From QHXM01 sp032160165 (GTDB lineage Bacteria > Acidobacteriota > Blastocatellia > Pyrinomonadales > Pyrinomonadaceae): a stretch of 64,000 nucleotides of DNA. Made by a program: the position numbers and the translations under genes. Positions 53,360 to 61,380 of this stretch are shown here, in pieces. The notes under the pieces are model-generated. The model worked only from the letters and a program-made list of their open reading frames with translations, did no database searches and was not told the DNA's origin. The DNA lies in NCBI GenBank assembly GCA_032160165.1, contig JAVHWA010000152.1, positions 1 to 64,000 of the forward strand, written 5' to 3'. The stretch's first letter is position 1, and every line of letters starts with the position of its first letter.

Positions 53360-54328
53360 TCACGAGGTGTGCGATGAAGCCGCAAGCTCTCGCCAACGGC
53401 GGCAAAGGTCATGTGCTGCTTCCGGCCAGTTCGGAAATTGGAAGTTAAAGCCCGCCTCAAGTAGTCTTCCCGGAACAACGCGGCGACTCTTTAACACCAA
53501 CTCCGTCTCTGTTCGCATGAGAATGGCGCCGATCCCCAGCATCCATTCCATCGCAGGCAGTCCTAAACGGGTTCCCCATGCCTCTCTCAGCGCGCGCATG
53601 AACTCGGCATTCGGCAAGGGATGAGGCGCCGCCAGGTTCATCACGCCGTCCAACTCCTCGTGAGCAATCAACAAGCGAATCGCACTGATAAAATCCTTGT
53701 AGTGAATCCAGGAAATGTATTGCCGTCCGCTACCGGACTTGCCACCTAGTCCATGACGAACGAGCCCTAAGAGAGTATCGAATATCCCGCCGCGGTCCGG
53801 ACTCATTATCATGGCTGAGCGAAGCTTTACTTTGCGAGTATGGGGTGTCTGCGCCTCATCGAGCGTCCTCTCCCACGCCTTGGCGACCTCTATGCTGAAG
53901 CGCCAGGTCTCCGGGGAGTCCTGTTCTTGCCCGCCAATTATGCCGGTAGCTTCGTCGTTCGGCGCATCGAATCGATGGGCATAGATGGTTGCTGTACTCG
54001 CCTGCAACCATACCCGCGGGGGAGTTTTCGCCTGGCTAATCGCCTCGCCAACGATGCGAGTTGACTCTACGCGCGACTGCATAATTGCCTCGCGGTTCTC
54101 GGTATTGTAGCGACAATTGACGCTTCGTCCTGCGAGGTTGATGACAACATCAGCGCCTTCAAACTCCGTTGCCCACGCACCAGAAGTCCTGGCATCCCAC
54201 TGTACAACTCGCCAGCGTTGCCGTTCGGGCGAACGACTCAGGACGATCACCTCATGGCCATCGGCTTGTAGCTCGCGAGCCAGGACTGTCCCAACCTGTC
54301 CCGACCCACCGGGAATTACAACATTCAT
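53360..54328 (-). CDS. TIGR01777 family SDR epimerase-like protein (YfcH type)
   Basis: 322 residues from the ATG at 54328. NAD-binding IPGGSGQVGTVLARELQADG, VVINLAGRSVNCRYN, TATIYAHRFDAPNDE, PWRFSIEVAKAWE-like and the C-terminal DUF1731 segment (RRVVPGRLLEAGFNFQFP) are typical. Function is unsettled in the family, although some members act in nucleotide-sugar or cell-division contexts. Third gene of a tight operon with an SRPBCC protein and a membrane protein. Confidence 0.9.
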   Translation of the reverse strand: MNVVIPGGSGQVGTVLARELQADGHEVIVLSRSPERQRWRVVQWDARTSGAWATEFEGADVVINLAGRSVNCRYNTENREAIMQSRVESTRIVGEAISQAKTPPRVWLQASTATIYAHRFDAPNDEATGIIGGQEQDSPETWRFSIEVAKAWERTLDEAQTPHTRKVKLRSAMIMSPDRGGIFDTLLGLVRHGLGGKSGSGRQYISWIHYKDFISAIRLLIAHEELDGVMNLAAPHPLPNAEFMRALREAWGTRLGLPAMEWMLGIGAILMRTETELVLKSRRVVPGRLLEAGFNFQFPNWPEAAHDLCRRWRELAASSHTS

Positions 54329-54338
54329 ATGTCTGCTT

Positions 54339-54815
54339 TCAAGTGCGTTCGGGCTGAGCAAGGCTGCCCGCCTCAAGAATGCGCTTCAATTCTCTGTTTC
54401 GATCGTTGAGAAACTTTTGCATGTGCCGCTCTACCATGAGGGCATCAGCCAGGGTTCCCAGAACACCCAAGGGAGATTTCCATTCAAGCGTGTCGCGCAT
54501 TATCGTTCCACCTTCGCGCGCTTCAAATTCATGAACATGTCTTAGGCTCTTGAAGATGCCCTTGACCATTTCATCAACGAATCGATGCGGCCGCTGATAC
54601 TCGGTTATTCTTACGGTCAGTTTTTGTCTGACGCCAAGGTGCACTGCCTCGAAGGTTATGACATCTCCCAGTTCCAGCAGCCCAACAGACTTGCCATCGA
54701 CGATTCGTTCCTCGGTATTAGCAGTGGTCAAGCAATGGATTTCGGTATCTCTCGCCAGATCGAAACATAGTTCCAGCGGAGCGTGAATCAATGTTTCTGC
54801 GGTTATGATTGGCAT
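54339..54815 (-). CDS. SRPBCC (START-like) family protein
   Basis: 158 residues. ITAETLIHAPLELCFDLARD, GDVITFEAVHLGVRQKLTVR and PHRFVDEMVKGIFKSLRHVH followed by MRDTLEWKSPLGVLG match cyclase/dehydrase-like SRPBCC proteins, which hold hydrophobic ligands. Fusions of SRPBCC with TIGR01777 domains are known, which supports a shared role. 9 and 10 bp separate it from its neighbours. Confidence 0.88.
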   Translation of the reverse strand: MPIITAETLIHAPLELCFDLARDTEIHCLTTANTEERIVDGKSVGLLELGDVITFEAVHLGVRQKLTVRITEYQRPHRFVDEMVKGIFKSLRHVHEFEAREGGTIMRDTLEWKSPLGVLGTLADALMVERHMQKFLNDRNRELKRILEAGSLAQPERT

Positions 54816-54824
54816 TCTGACTGA

Positions 54825-55538
54825 TTAGGCTGAAAAGACCAGCATCGGATACGCAACGGCGCACACAAGCAGCGCGTACGACCAAAGGTTTCCAAAGTTA
54901 AGGGCGTACTTATCCACAAACACGGCCGAATCCGCCGGATTGTAATAGAAGATTCCGCCATACACATGCGACTTGTCGATCAGCCTTACAACCGGTGCAT
55001 CGCCTGCTGCCTTCTTCATTTCGCGTTTGACGACCAGCAAGCGGTAAGCATAAACGAGCGCGCCGCCGACTCCCACTATAGTAGCTATCCAGGTTACGGC
55101 CCAGGCCGTCGTCTCGAGAAAACTCATGTCCCGGTTGCCCATGAATAGGATACTGATAGATTCTGCAATCATCTTTACGGCGATCGAAGCGCGAAACCAG
55201 TCCCACATGCCGACACTGAGAGTCGTAAGTCTATTCAGGTAAACCTCTGGTCCCGCCAGGGACATTGGCTTGTAATGCGCCGTGCCGTATTTCATCAGTA
55301 GACAGATCAGCTGCAGGTCAATCGCCATTAACGGGACGCGGAAAACCGAGACGACGCCCTTGGTCGCCGAGACCTCCACCTCGCCTCGAAAGTTTAAGAA
55401 CACAGGGATGCGCGAAGGAAGCGTCGGGTAGAAGTAAATCAGTAACGGAATCGGCGCAAAGGTGAGGACGGCGATGACGATTTCAAGAGATGTGTTCGTG
55501 TAGTCGCGCAGGCGTCGGGTTCGTGACTGACTCGACAT
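54825..55538 (-). CDS. DUF1648/DUF5808 membrane protein
   Basis: 237 residues with about five membrane segments. IYFYPTLPSRIPVFLNFRGE is the DUF1648 motif; near the C-terminus, SHVYGGIFYYNPADSAVFVD and KYALNFGNLWSY match DUF5808. Such proteins occur in Gram-positive bacteria and acidobacteria, with unknown function. First gene of the operon with the SRPBCC and TIGR01777 genes. Confidence 0.82.
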   Translation of the reverse strand: MSSQSRTRRLRDYTNTSLEIVIAVLTFAPIPLLIYFYPTLPSRIPVFLNFRGEVEVSATKGVVSVFRVPLMAIDLQLICLLMKYGTAHYKPMSLAGPEVYLNRLTTLSVGMWDWFRASIAVKMIAESISILFMGNRDMSFLETTAWAVTWIATIVGVGGALVYAYRLLVVKREMKKAAGDAPVVRLIDKSHVYGGIFYYNPADSAVFVDKYALNFGNLWSYALLVCAVAYPMLVFSA

Positions 55539-55574
55539 GATTCTTCTTCGGAAGCCGTGATCGATACGCCGAAA

Positions 55575-55597
55575 CGCAAACTAACAGTTTGCGCTAC
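55575..55597. repeat. 23-bp palindrome-containing repeat, copy 2
   Basis: Identical to 23688-23710. It ends 8 nt from the asnB stop codon. Confidence 0.85.
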
Positions 55598-55605
55598 CTC
55601 AAGCC

Positions 55606-57555
55606 TTAGGCCGCCGGCGTATCAATGAAAGTGCGCATCCATAGTTCGAGGTTCAGGAGTTGAAAGACCTGCAGATTGTAATCTTCGCGCCCTGAAAGAT
55701 TGGCAGCGATGATACGCCGCACCTCCTGCGGCTTGAACAACCCGCGACGCTGGACCCTCTCTTCTGACAGAAGGTCATCAACCATGGGACGCAAAGCGCC
55801 GCGCAGCCATGACCTGATCGGTGCGCCGAACCCTGCCTTCTTTCTCCACACAAGTTCCTTCGGCAATAGCTTCTCGGCTACGCGTTTTAGGATGTACTTG
55901 CGTTTCAGTCCACGAAGCTTTAGTTCCGGGGGCATTCGCGCCGCCAGCTCGACCATCTCGAAATTCAGGAATGGAACTCGGACTTCCAGATTCGCAGCCA
56001 TCGAAGTCTTGTCGGTCGTCGTCAGATTGAGACACGGAAGAAACGTCTTTAGGTCGACATAGAGAATTCGATTCAGGGGCGCGGCATGCTTCACGCGATC
56101 GAAGTAGCCTCGATGATACTTATAGGCATCGAGCCCCTGCGTGGCATCCACCATTTCGTCGGTGTAGAGACGCTGTTTGCCTTCGTCAGTAAAGTAAGTT
56201 CCAAATCCCAGGTATCGGTCCTCGAAGTCGAGTGCGGCACTGCGCGCAAACTTCTTGGCGTTTCGCAGAGGCGCCGTGAGCTTTCCCGGCATACCTCCCG
56301 GAAGCACGCCCGCCATCGTCTTCATCAAGGGTCTGCGCAAGAGGCCCGGCACCGGGTCGAGCATGCTCGCAAGTGCCATCGCCATCTGTCGCGGATAGCC
56401 GGCGAACACTTCGTCTCCACCCATGCCGGAGAGCATCACCGTCAAGGACTCGCGCGCAGCCTGGGACACCAGATAACTGGGAATCGCCATATCGATCGCC
56501 GGTTCATCCATGTGATAGACGAGCTTTGGCAAGAGGGACACTACATCCGGTTTGAGCATCGTCTCGTGATAGTCGGTTTCGAGCAATGCGGCGGTACGAC
56601 GCGCCCAGACGACATCATCGGGGATGATGTCATAGCGCAGGTCCTCGGCTTCGATGCCAATGGTGTAAGTCGATATCTTCCGTCCATCGCTATGATTTTT
56701 CATTAGAGCGACGATGGTCGACGAATCGATTCCGCCTGAGAGGAATGAGCCAAGCGGGACGTCCGCCACCATCTCCATTCCCACTACTCGATCGAGTGTT
56801 TCCAGTACGCGCTCTTGCCACCAACCTTCGCTTCGACCTTGTTCGATCTCATCAAAGGAAACGTCCCACCATTCATGCACCTTCCACTCATCGTCGCGAA
56901 GGGTGAGCACATGGGCTGGGGGAAGTTTTCTTATCCCGCGAAAGAGGGTGTGCGGGTCGGGCGTCCAGAGGAACGTTAGGAATTGATTAAGCGACTCAGG
57001 ATCGAGTGCACGCGCTATCAAGCCTGTGGATAGGATCGCTTTTACTTCGGAAGCGAAGATGAACGATGAGGGCGCGCCATTTTTGCCTTGCACCAGAGCG
57101 TAGTAGAGCGGCTTGATGCCCATGCGGTCACGAGCGATGGTTAGCTGGCGCTCTTTGCTGTCCCATATTGCGAAAGCGAACATTCCGTTGAGCCGCTGCA
57201 AGCTCTCAATGCCCCATTCGCTGAACGCAGCAAGCAGGACTTCGGTGTCGGTGTCCGAGTGAAACCGATGGCCACGTGCTTCGAGTGCTTTTCGCAGCGC
57301 ACGATAGTTGTAGATCTCGCCGTTGAATGTGATTACGTAGCGACCATCCGCGTAGAACATCGGCTGATGTCCGGCGGGTCTCGTGTCTATGATGGACAGT
57401 CTGCGATGGCCCAGACACACTCGCCGCCCGTAGGCGTCAATCTTTTCTGACGTCCACACGCCTTCATCATCGCGCCCGCGATGTTCAATAGTCTGAAGCA
57501 TCGCGCCGATTCGCGCGTCGGGCTCGATACCGATGATTCCTGCTATGCCGCACAT
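55606..57555 (-). CDS. asnB: Asparagine synthase (glutamine-hydrolysing)
   Basis: 649 residues from the ATG at 57555, which exposes the catalytic Cys2 (MCGIAGIIG). N-terminal class II glutaminase domain (LGHRRLSIID, ITFNGEIYNYRALR) and C-terminal synthetase domain with pyrophosphate loop SGGIDSS (273-279) and SGMGGDEVFAGYPR. Makes asparagine from aspartate, glutamine and ATP. Paralogues in polysaccharide clusters often amidate sugars, and here it sits beside glycosyltransferases, so that role is possible. The frame is open to 57585 through a repeat array. Confidence 0.94.
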   Translation of the reverse strand: MCGIAGIIGIEPDARIGAMLQTIEHRGRDDEGVWTSEKIDAYGRRVCLGHRRLSIIDTRPAGHQPMFYADGRYVITFNGEIYNYRALRKALEARGHRFHSDTDTEVLLAAFSEWGIESLQRLNGMFAFAIWDSKERQLTIARDRMGIKPLYYALVQGKNGAPSSFIFASEVKAILSTGLIARALDPESLNQFLTFLWTPDPHTLFRGIRKLPPAHVLTLRDDEWKVHEWWDVSFDEIEQGRSEGWWQERVLETLDRVVGMEMVADVPLGSFLSGGIDSSTIVALMKNHSDGRKISTYTIGIEAEDLRYDIIPDDVVWARRTAALLETDYHETMLKPDVVSLLPKLVYHMDEPAIDMAIPSYLVSQAARESLTVMLSGMGGDEVFAGYPRQMAMALASMLDPVPGLLRRPLMKTMAGVLPGGMPGKLTAPLRNAKKFARSAALDFEDRYLGFGTYFTDEGKQRLYTDEMVDATQGLDAYKYHRGYFDRVKHAAPLNRILYVDLKTFLPCLNLTTTDKTSMAANLEVRVPFLNFEMVELAARMPPELKLRGLKRKYILKRVAEKLLPKELVWRKKAGFGAPIRSWLRGALRPMVDDLLSEERVQRRGLFKPQEVRRIIAANLSGREDYNLQVFQLLNLELWMRTFIDTPAA

Positions 57556-57565
57556 GGCTCTACGT

Positions 57566-57680
57566 GTCCAAGGACCAATGTCCAAGGTCTAAAGTCTAAA
57601 ACCCGCTGCGAAGAGTAGGCAGCCCTGAAGCACAATCTTCACGCTTGCGGACTTTGGACTTTGGACATTGGACTTTGGAC
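57566..57680. repeat. Mirrored GTCCAAA array that also encodes the C-terminus of the adjacent glycosyltransferase
   Basis: Left arm: GTGTCCAAGGACCAATGTCC, then AAGGTCTAAAGTCTAAAA (57566-57600). Right arm: GGACTTTGGACTTTGGACAT, then TGGACTTTGGAC (57650-57680). The right arm lies inside the reading frame of the gene ending at 57639. Confidence 0.9.
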
Positions 57681-58856
57681 AAATCCCTTTTTAAGAAGCG
57701 CCTCGTCTATTAGCCCGCTAACGTACTCCGCCCTAACATCCCACGTTCCGTCCTTCACGGCTTCCTGTCGAGCGAGCGCTTTGGCTTCTCCCTTTTCCTC
57801 CAGCGCTGCTTCGACAAGTCGCAGAAAATCGTCTCGACTGCAAGCGATACGCAGTACATCCTTCATCGGTTCGTACTCTGGAAGCGGCGCGATGACCACC
57901 GGCTTGCCGGTTGCAAGGTACTCACGCACCTTTATGGCGGACCCATAAGACGTAAACGCCTGCTCCGTCTCCCAGGGCAACACGCAAACGTCAAAGCCGG
58001 CCGCATAGCGAGGCAGATCTTCGTAGCTTACCGGCGGAAGAAAGTGCACGTTTGCAAGATTCTCGATCTCAAGTCCTCGGGACCGATTGCCAATGAAGAT
58101 CCAATGCCAGTCAGGCCGTTCGCGCGATGCCAGCTTTATCAATTCCTGATCGACAAGCCATGGCTCAATAGCACCGAAGTAGCCGATACGCGGATGGGGA
58201 ATCTTTTCGATTTCCTCTGCAACTTCGAGCGAACTAACCCTGGCCCAATGATCGAAGTCTACGGCTTGTTCGAGCAGATGAGAACGCTCGCGCCCGCGTG
58301 TTGCTTCCGCCAGAAGTTTTGATCCTGAGTAAAAGATGATATCGGCCGCATCGAGCGCGCGTTCGTGTAGCCGGCGTATCGTCGCAGGGTCGGTCGCATG
58401 GTCCATGGTGTTCGCGTCGTACTTATCAGACACCTGGTAAACCACCAACGACTCGTTCATTCGTCCAATCATTTCCACGGCAGTGGGAATGGCAATCCAC
58501 AAGATGGGCCGATCGAGTCCGCGGCTTCTGACCAATGATCCGATTTGCGCGCTAACTAAGTGTCGATTGGCGGCCCTCGAGGCGCGGCTTCCGAAGAACG
58601 GCAACGCGGCCGGCGAGACCACCGTTATTCCTTCAGCAGTCGTACGGGCCAGCTTGGCATAGCTGCGCAGTTTTCTTGCGACGCGGGGAAAGAAGTCCTT
58701 GTTCGTCACCGAGGCCATGCCCATCGAAATTGAATTGACGAAGATGACCTTGTTTCCCGCGCGGGCGAACCGCCGCATCAAATGGTTCTTCGAGTGAGGA
58801 TGGTGATACCACCAATCCTCGCCGCCGAAACAGATGATGGATTTGCCTGAGAACAT
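57639..58856 (-). CDS. Family 4-like glycosyltransferase
   Basis: 405 residues. GT-B fold: N-terminal ICFGGEDWWYHHPHSKNHLM, middle VVYQVSDKYDANTMDHATDP, nucleotide-sugar half GYFGAIEPWLVDQELI, FIGNRSRGLEIENL, VHFLPPVSYEDLPRYAAGFD and the donor-binding YGSAIKVREYLATGKPVV. The last 14 residues (FVQSPMSKVQSPQA) are encoded by a GTCCAAA repeat array and may be a recent 3' extension. Likely adds a sugar in exopolysaccharide assembly. Confidence 0.88.
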   Translation of the reverse strand: MFSGKSIICFGGEDWWYHHPHSKNHLMRRFARAGNKVIFVNSISMGMASVTNKDFFPRVARKLRSYAKLARTTAEGITVVSPAALPFFGSRASRAANRHLVSAQIGSLVRSRGLDRPILWIAIPTAVEMIGRMNESLVVYQVSDKYDANTMDHATDPATIRRLHERALDAADIIFYSGSKLLAEATRGRERSHLLEQAVDFDHWARVSSLEVAEEIEKIPHPRIGYFGAIEPWLVDQELIKLASRERPDWHWIFIGNRSRGLEIENLANVHFLPPVSYEDLPRYAAGFDVCVLPWETEQAFTSYGSAIKVREYLATGKPVVIAPLPEYEPMKDVLRIACSRDDFLRLVEAALEEKGEAKALARQEAVKDGTWDVRAEYVSGLIDEALLKKGFVQSPMSKVQSPQA

Positions 58857-59005
58857 TTTTGGAATGCAAGAACGCGTACAGACTGTTCCGAGCAGCTATG
58901 GGTCCGTTCGGATCAAGGGACCAAGATTCACAATACTAACATGCAGCACCGCTCAAACCCTGGGTTGAAACGATCGAGGAAGTCACAGGGAATAACACTA
59001 ATCTC

Positions 59006-59053
59006 TTTCGTGTCGTTTCGTGTAGGTTCGTGTAGGTTCGTGTAGGTTCGTGG
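59006..59053. repeat. Direct 10-bp tandem repeat (TTCGTGTAGG)
   Basis: Four near-exact TTCGTGTAGG units after a TTTCGTGTCG variant, in the 355-bp gap 58857-59211. No complementary arm was seen. The rest of the gap holds no recognised gene. Confidence 0.85.
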
Positions 59054-59211
59054 ATCGTCCGGTATGGCAGCAGGCCATCGCTGTTCGAAGTGCGGGACCA
59101 TTCGTCACAGGCACGGCAATGTGGCGCACTTGCACCGCGCATGCGGAGAGATGGGGTCTTTCCGAATCTTAATAGACGGCACGGCGGAATGGTGCTAGGC
59201 TGACATCAACC

Positions 59212-59298
59212 ATGAGCACCACTACACTAATCATCATCATCGTCGTCGTACTCCTACTTGGCGGCGGTGGTTACGGGTTCTCCCGCCGTCGTCGATAA
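59212..59298 (+). CDS. 28-residue single-helix membrane peptide
   Basis: ATG at 59212 to TAA at 59298. The sequence reads MSTTTL, then IIIIVVVLLL, then GGGGYGFSRRRR: a short N-terminus, a compact hydrophobic helix, a glycine hinge and a basic tail, which fits an inward-facing C-terminus. Small proteins of this pattern (DUF3309-like) are widespread. No clear Shine-Dalgarno sequence, so expression is uncertain. Confidence 0.55.
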   Translation: MSTTTLIIIIVVVLLLGGGGYGFSRRRR

Positions 59299-59396
59299 GG
59301 ACGACGCAGGAGAGAGCTGAACTATCAAGCGGATTCGAGGCAGCTGTTCTTTGTGCGTAGCCTCTCTACAGCCTCCGTCTCCGAAATTCGGCGACT

Positions 59397-60248
59397 TTAC
59401 GGGCTCCTCACGCTGAACGTATCTCCCTGGCGTATGTCTCCTGTCTCAAATCCTTTTTTGAACCAGCGCATTCTCTGCTCGGATGTTCCATGCGTGAATG
59501 AATCGGGAACGACGTAACCCTGCCCTTCCTTCTGTAAGCTGTCATCGCCAACTGCGGTGGCGGCACGCAATGCCTCTTCGAGATCACCGGCCTCCAGGAT
59601 TCCCTGCTTCTCAGCGTAGTGCGCCCACACTCCGGCATAGAAATCAGCCTGCAGCTCCAGCCTGACCGAAAGGTCGTTGCTATCTCGTTCGCTCATACGC
59701 TGCTGCATCGAGTTGACCTTATCCATCGTGCCCAGAAGCTTCTGAATATGATGGCCAACCTCGTGGGCTATTACGTAAGCCTGCGCGAAATCTCCGGGAG
59801 CGCGAAACCGCGATCTCAGCTCGCTGAAGAATGCAAGATCGAGATAGAGCTTCTCGTCACCGGGACAGTAGAAGGGGCCAACGGCGGCGCCTGATGTCCC
59901 ACATGCTGATCGCACCTGCTCAGTGAAGAGCACTAACTTTGGAACTCGGTATTGCTTACCATTCTGTTTGAAGATGTCACGCCAGACGTCTTCCGTGTTC
60001 GCGAGAACCGACCCACTGAAGTTTCTAAGTTCTTCTTCTTCCGGGCTAGCGGAACGAGTCGCCGTAGTACCTGGCCCCGGACCGTTGTCGCCGCTGCCAT
60101 TGAATAGCGCCCGCGGATCGACTCCGAAAAGAAGAGCAACAACCACCAAAACGATACTGCCAAGACCGCCACCGATAGCAAGTCTTCTGCCTCCGCCACC
60201 CCGCTGATCTTCGACGTTATCGCTCTGGCGACCTTCTCTCCAACGCAC
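59397..60248 (-). CDS. Neutral zinc metallopeptidase, YpfJ family
   Basis: 283 residues from a GTG with GGAGG upstream. One membrane helix (about 22-42, GSIVLVVVALLFG), a Gly/Ser/Thr linker and the PF04228 domain: LFTEQVRSACGTSGAAVGPF, CPGDEKLYLDLAFF and the zinc motif His162-Glu-x-x-His166 (AHEVGHHIQ) with a Glu in LELQADFYAGVWAH. Periplasm-facing anchored protease of unknown substrate. It interrupts the glycosyltransferase cluster. Confidence 0.92.
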   Translation of the reverse strand: MRWREGRQSDNVEDQRGGGGRRLAIGGGLGSIVLVVVALLFGVDPRALFNGSGDNGPGPGTTATRSASPEEEELRNFSGSVLANTEDVWRDIFKQNGKQYRVPKLVLFTEQVRSACGTSGAAVGPFYCPGDEKLYLDLAFFSELRSRFRAPGDFAQAYVIAHEVGHHIQKLLGTMDKVNSMQQRMSERDSNDLSVRLELQADFYAGVWAHYAEKQGILEAGDLEEALRAATAVGDDSLQKEGQGYVVPDSFTHGTSEQRMRWFKKGFETGDIRQGDTFSVRSP

Positions 60249-60335
60249 GATTGTTCATACCTCCACGTCAATTATGGCGCGCTCGTTACCCCTTACCGCC
60301 AATTGACAATCCGTGATCGAGATCACGAATGTTTG

Positions 60336-61145
60336 TCATTTCGTGGCTGTGATAATCACGTTCCATCCGGCGCTTCGTCTTAGCCGTTGAAACATGCGGT
60401 CCGAAACCAGCGGATGTAGAAACTTCAACTCTTCTCGAATCATCTGCTCAACGTCGGTCCTGACTTCACTGAACGCCTGGAAGAGTTTCCGCGCCTGACT
60501 CCGGCTGTAGACCTTCACCAGCGGCCGCGCCTCGTGTTCAGAATATTCCACGTAGCGACTCATGATCTCCTGCGGTGAATGTCCGCGAAGAAAGTGACCG
60601 CGCAAGATGCCGCGATGGAGAACGATCTCCGTCCAATAGTAGAGTGAGTTGCGATGATAGAGCATCACCTTTGCGACGCCACCGGGCTTGAGCACGCGAT
60701 GAAGCTCGCTTATCGCTCCTGCCGTGTCAGGAGTGTGATGCAGCACGCCATTTGAATAGACCACGTCGAAACTTGCATTTGAAAACGGGAGGCGCTCGCC
60801 GTCCGTAAGCACAAAGTCCGCGCGCATTCCATAGAGCCCCAGATGAAGGCTCGAGATCTCTACGGAACGCGGAGTCAGATCGACGCCGGTGCATAAGGCG
60901 CCTCCTTGAGCGAACTGCAAAAGGTCGGTCCCCATTCCGCAACCGATTTCCAGCAGGCGCTTGCCGGCAAACTGGTCGAAGCCCATGACTCCGGGCATCC
61001 ATGGCGCATATTCCTGGTATCGATGCCGTTCGACTTCATCGAAAAACTCGCGCGTGGCGAATTCATACTTCGCACCATAGCGCGCTCCGCACGGGTCGCC
61101 GGTCCATTGTTCGCGCGCGTGTTGCTTTTCGGCTTCGACTGTCAC
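60336..61145 (-). CDS. Class I SAM-dependent methyltransferase
   Basis: 269 residues. SAM motif I LLEIGCGMGTDLLQFA, then TGVDLTPRSVEISSLHLG and VVYSNGVLHHTPDTAGAISE with LKPGGVAKVMLYH. N-terminal helices (REFFDEVERHRYQEYAPWMP) resemble methyltransferases of polysaccharide loci. Probable target is a sugar or lipid intermediate; not shown. Confidence 0.88.
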   Translation of the reverse strand: MTVEAEKQHAREQWTGDPCGARYGAKYEFATREFFDEVERHRYQEYAPWMPGVMGFDQFAGKRLLEIGCGMGTDLLQFAQGGALCTGVDLTPRSVEISSLHLGLYGMRADFVLTDGERLPFSNASFDVVYSNGVLHHTPDTAGAISELHRVLKPGGVAKVMLYHRNSLYYWTEIVLHRGILRGHFLRGHSPQEIMSRYVEYSEHEARPLVKVYSRSQARKLFQAFSEVRTDVEQMIREELKFLHPLVSDRMFQRLRRSAGWNVIITATK

Positions 61146-61169
61146 GCTTCACCTATCAAGGAATGATTG

Positions 61170-61371
61170 AACCACAGAGGGGGTTTTTCAACGCAGAGGT
61201 CGCGAAGGACGCAGAGCGAAGAGAAGAGAGTGAGCAGTTAAGCATACTGGCGTGAATGTGCTCGTTCGAACCGCTGATATGGGATGCAAACTTCCCTCCT
61301 TCTCTCTCTGCGTGCTCTGCGAACTCTGCGTTGAAAAACCTTCCTCCGTGCTCTCTGTGACCTCTGTGGTT
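61170..61371. repeat. Large mirrored AACCACAGAGG / CGCAGAG array
   Basis: Outer arms AACCACAGAGG (61170-61180) and CCTCTGTGGTT (61361-61371). Inner arms TTTTTCAACGCAGAGG (61184-61199) and CTCTGCGTTGAAAAA (61324-61338) are complementary. It ends 9 nt from the glycosyltransferase stop and shares its outer word with 12266-12401. Confidence 0.9.
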
Positions 61372-61380
61372 AAGATTGGG

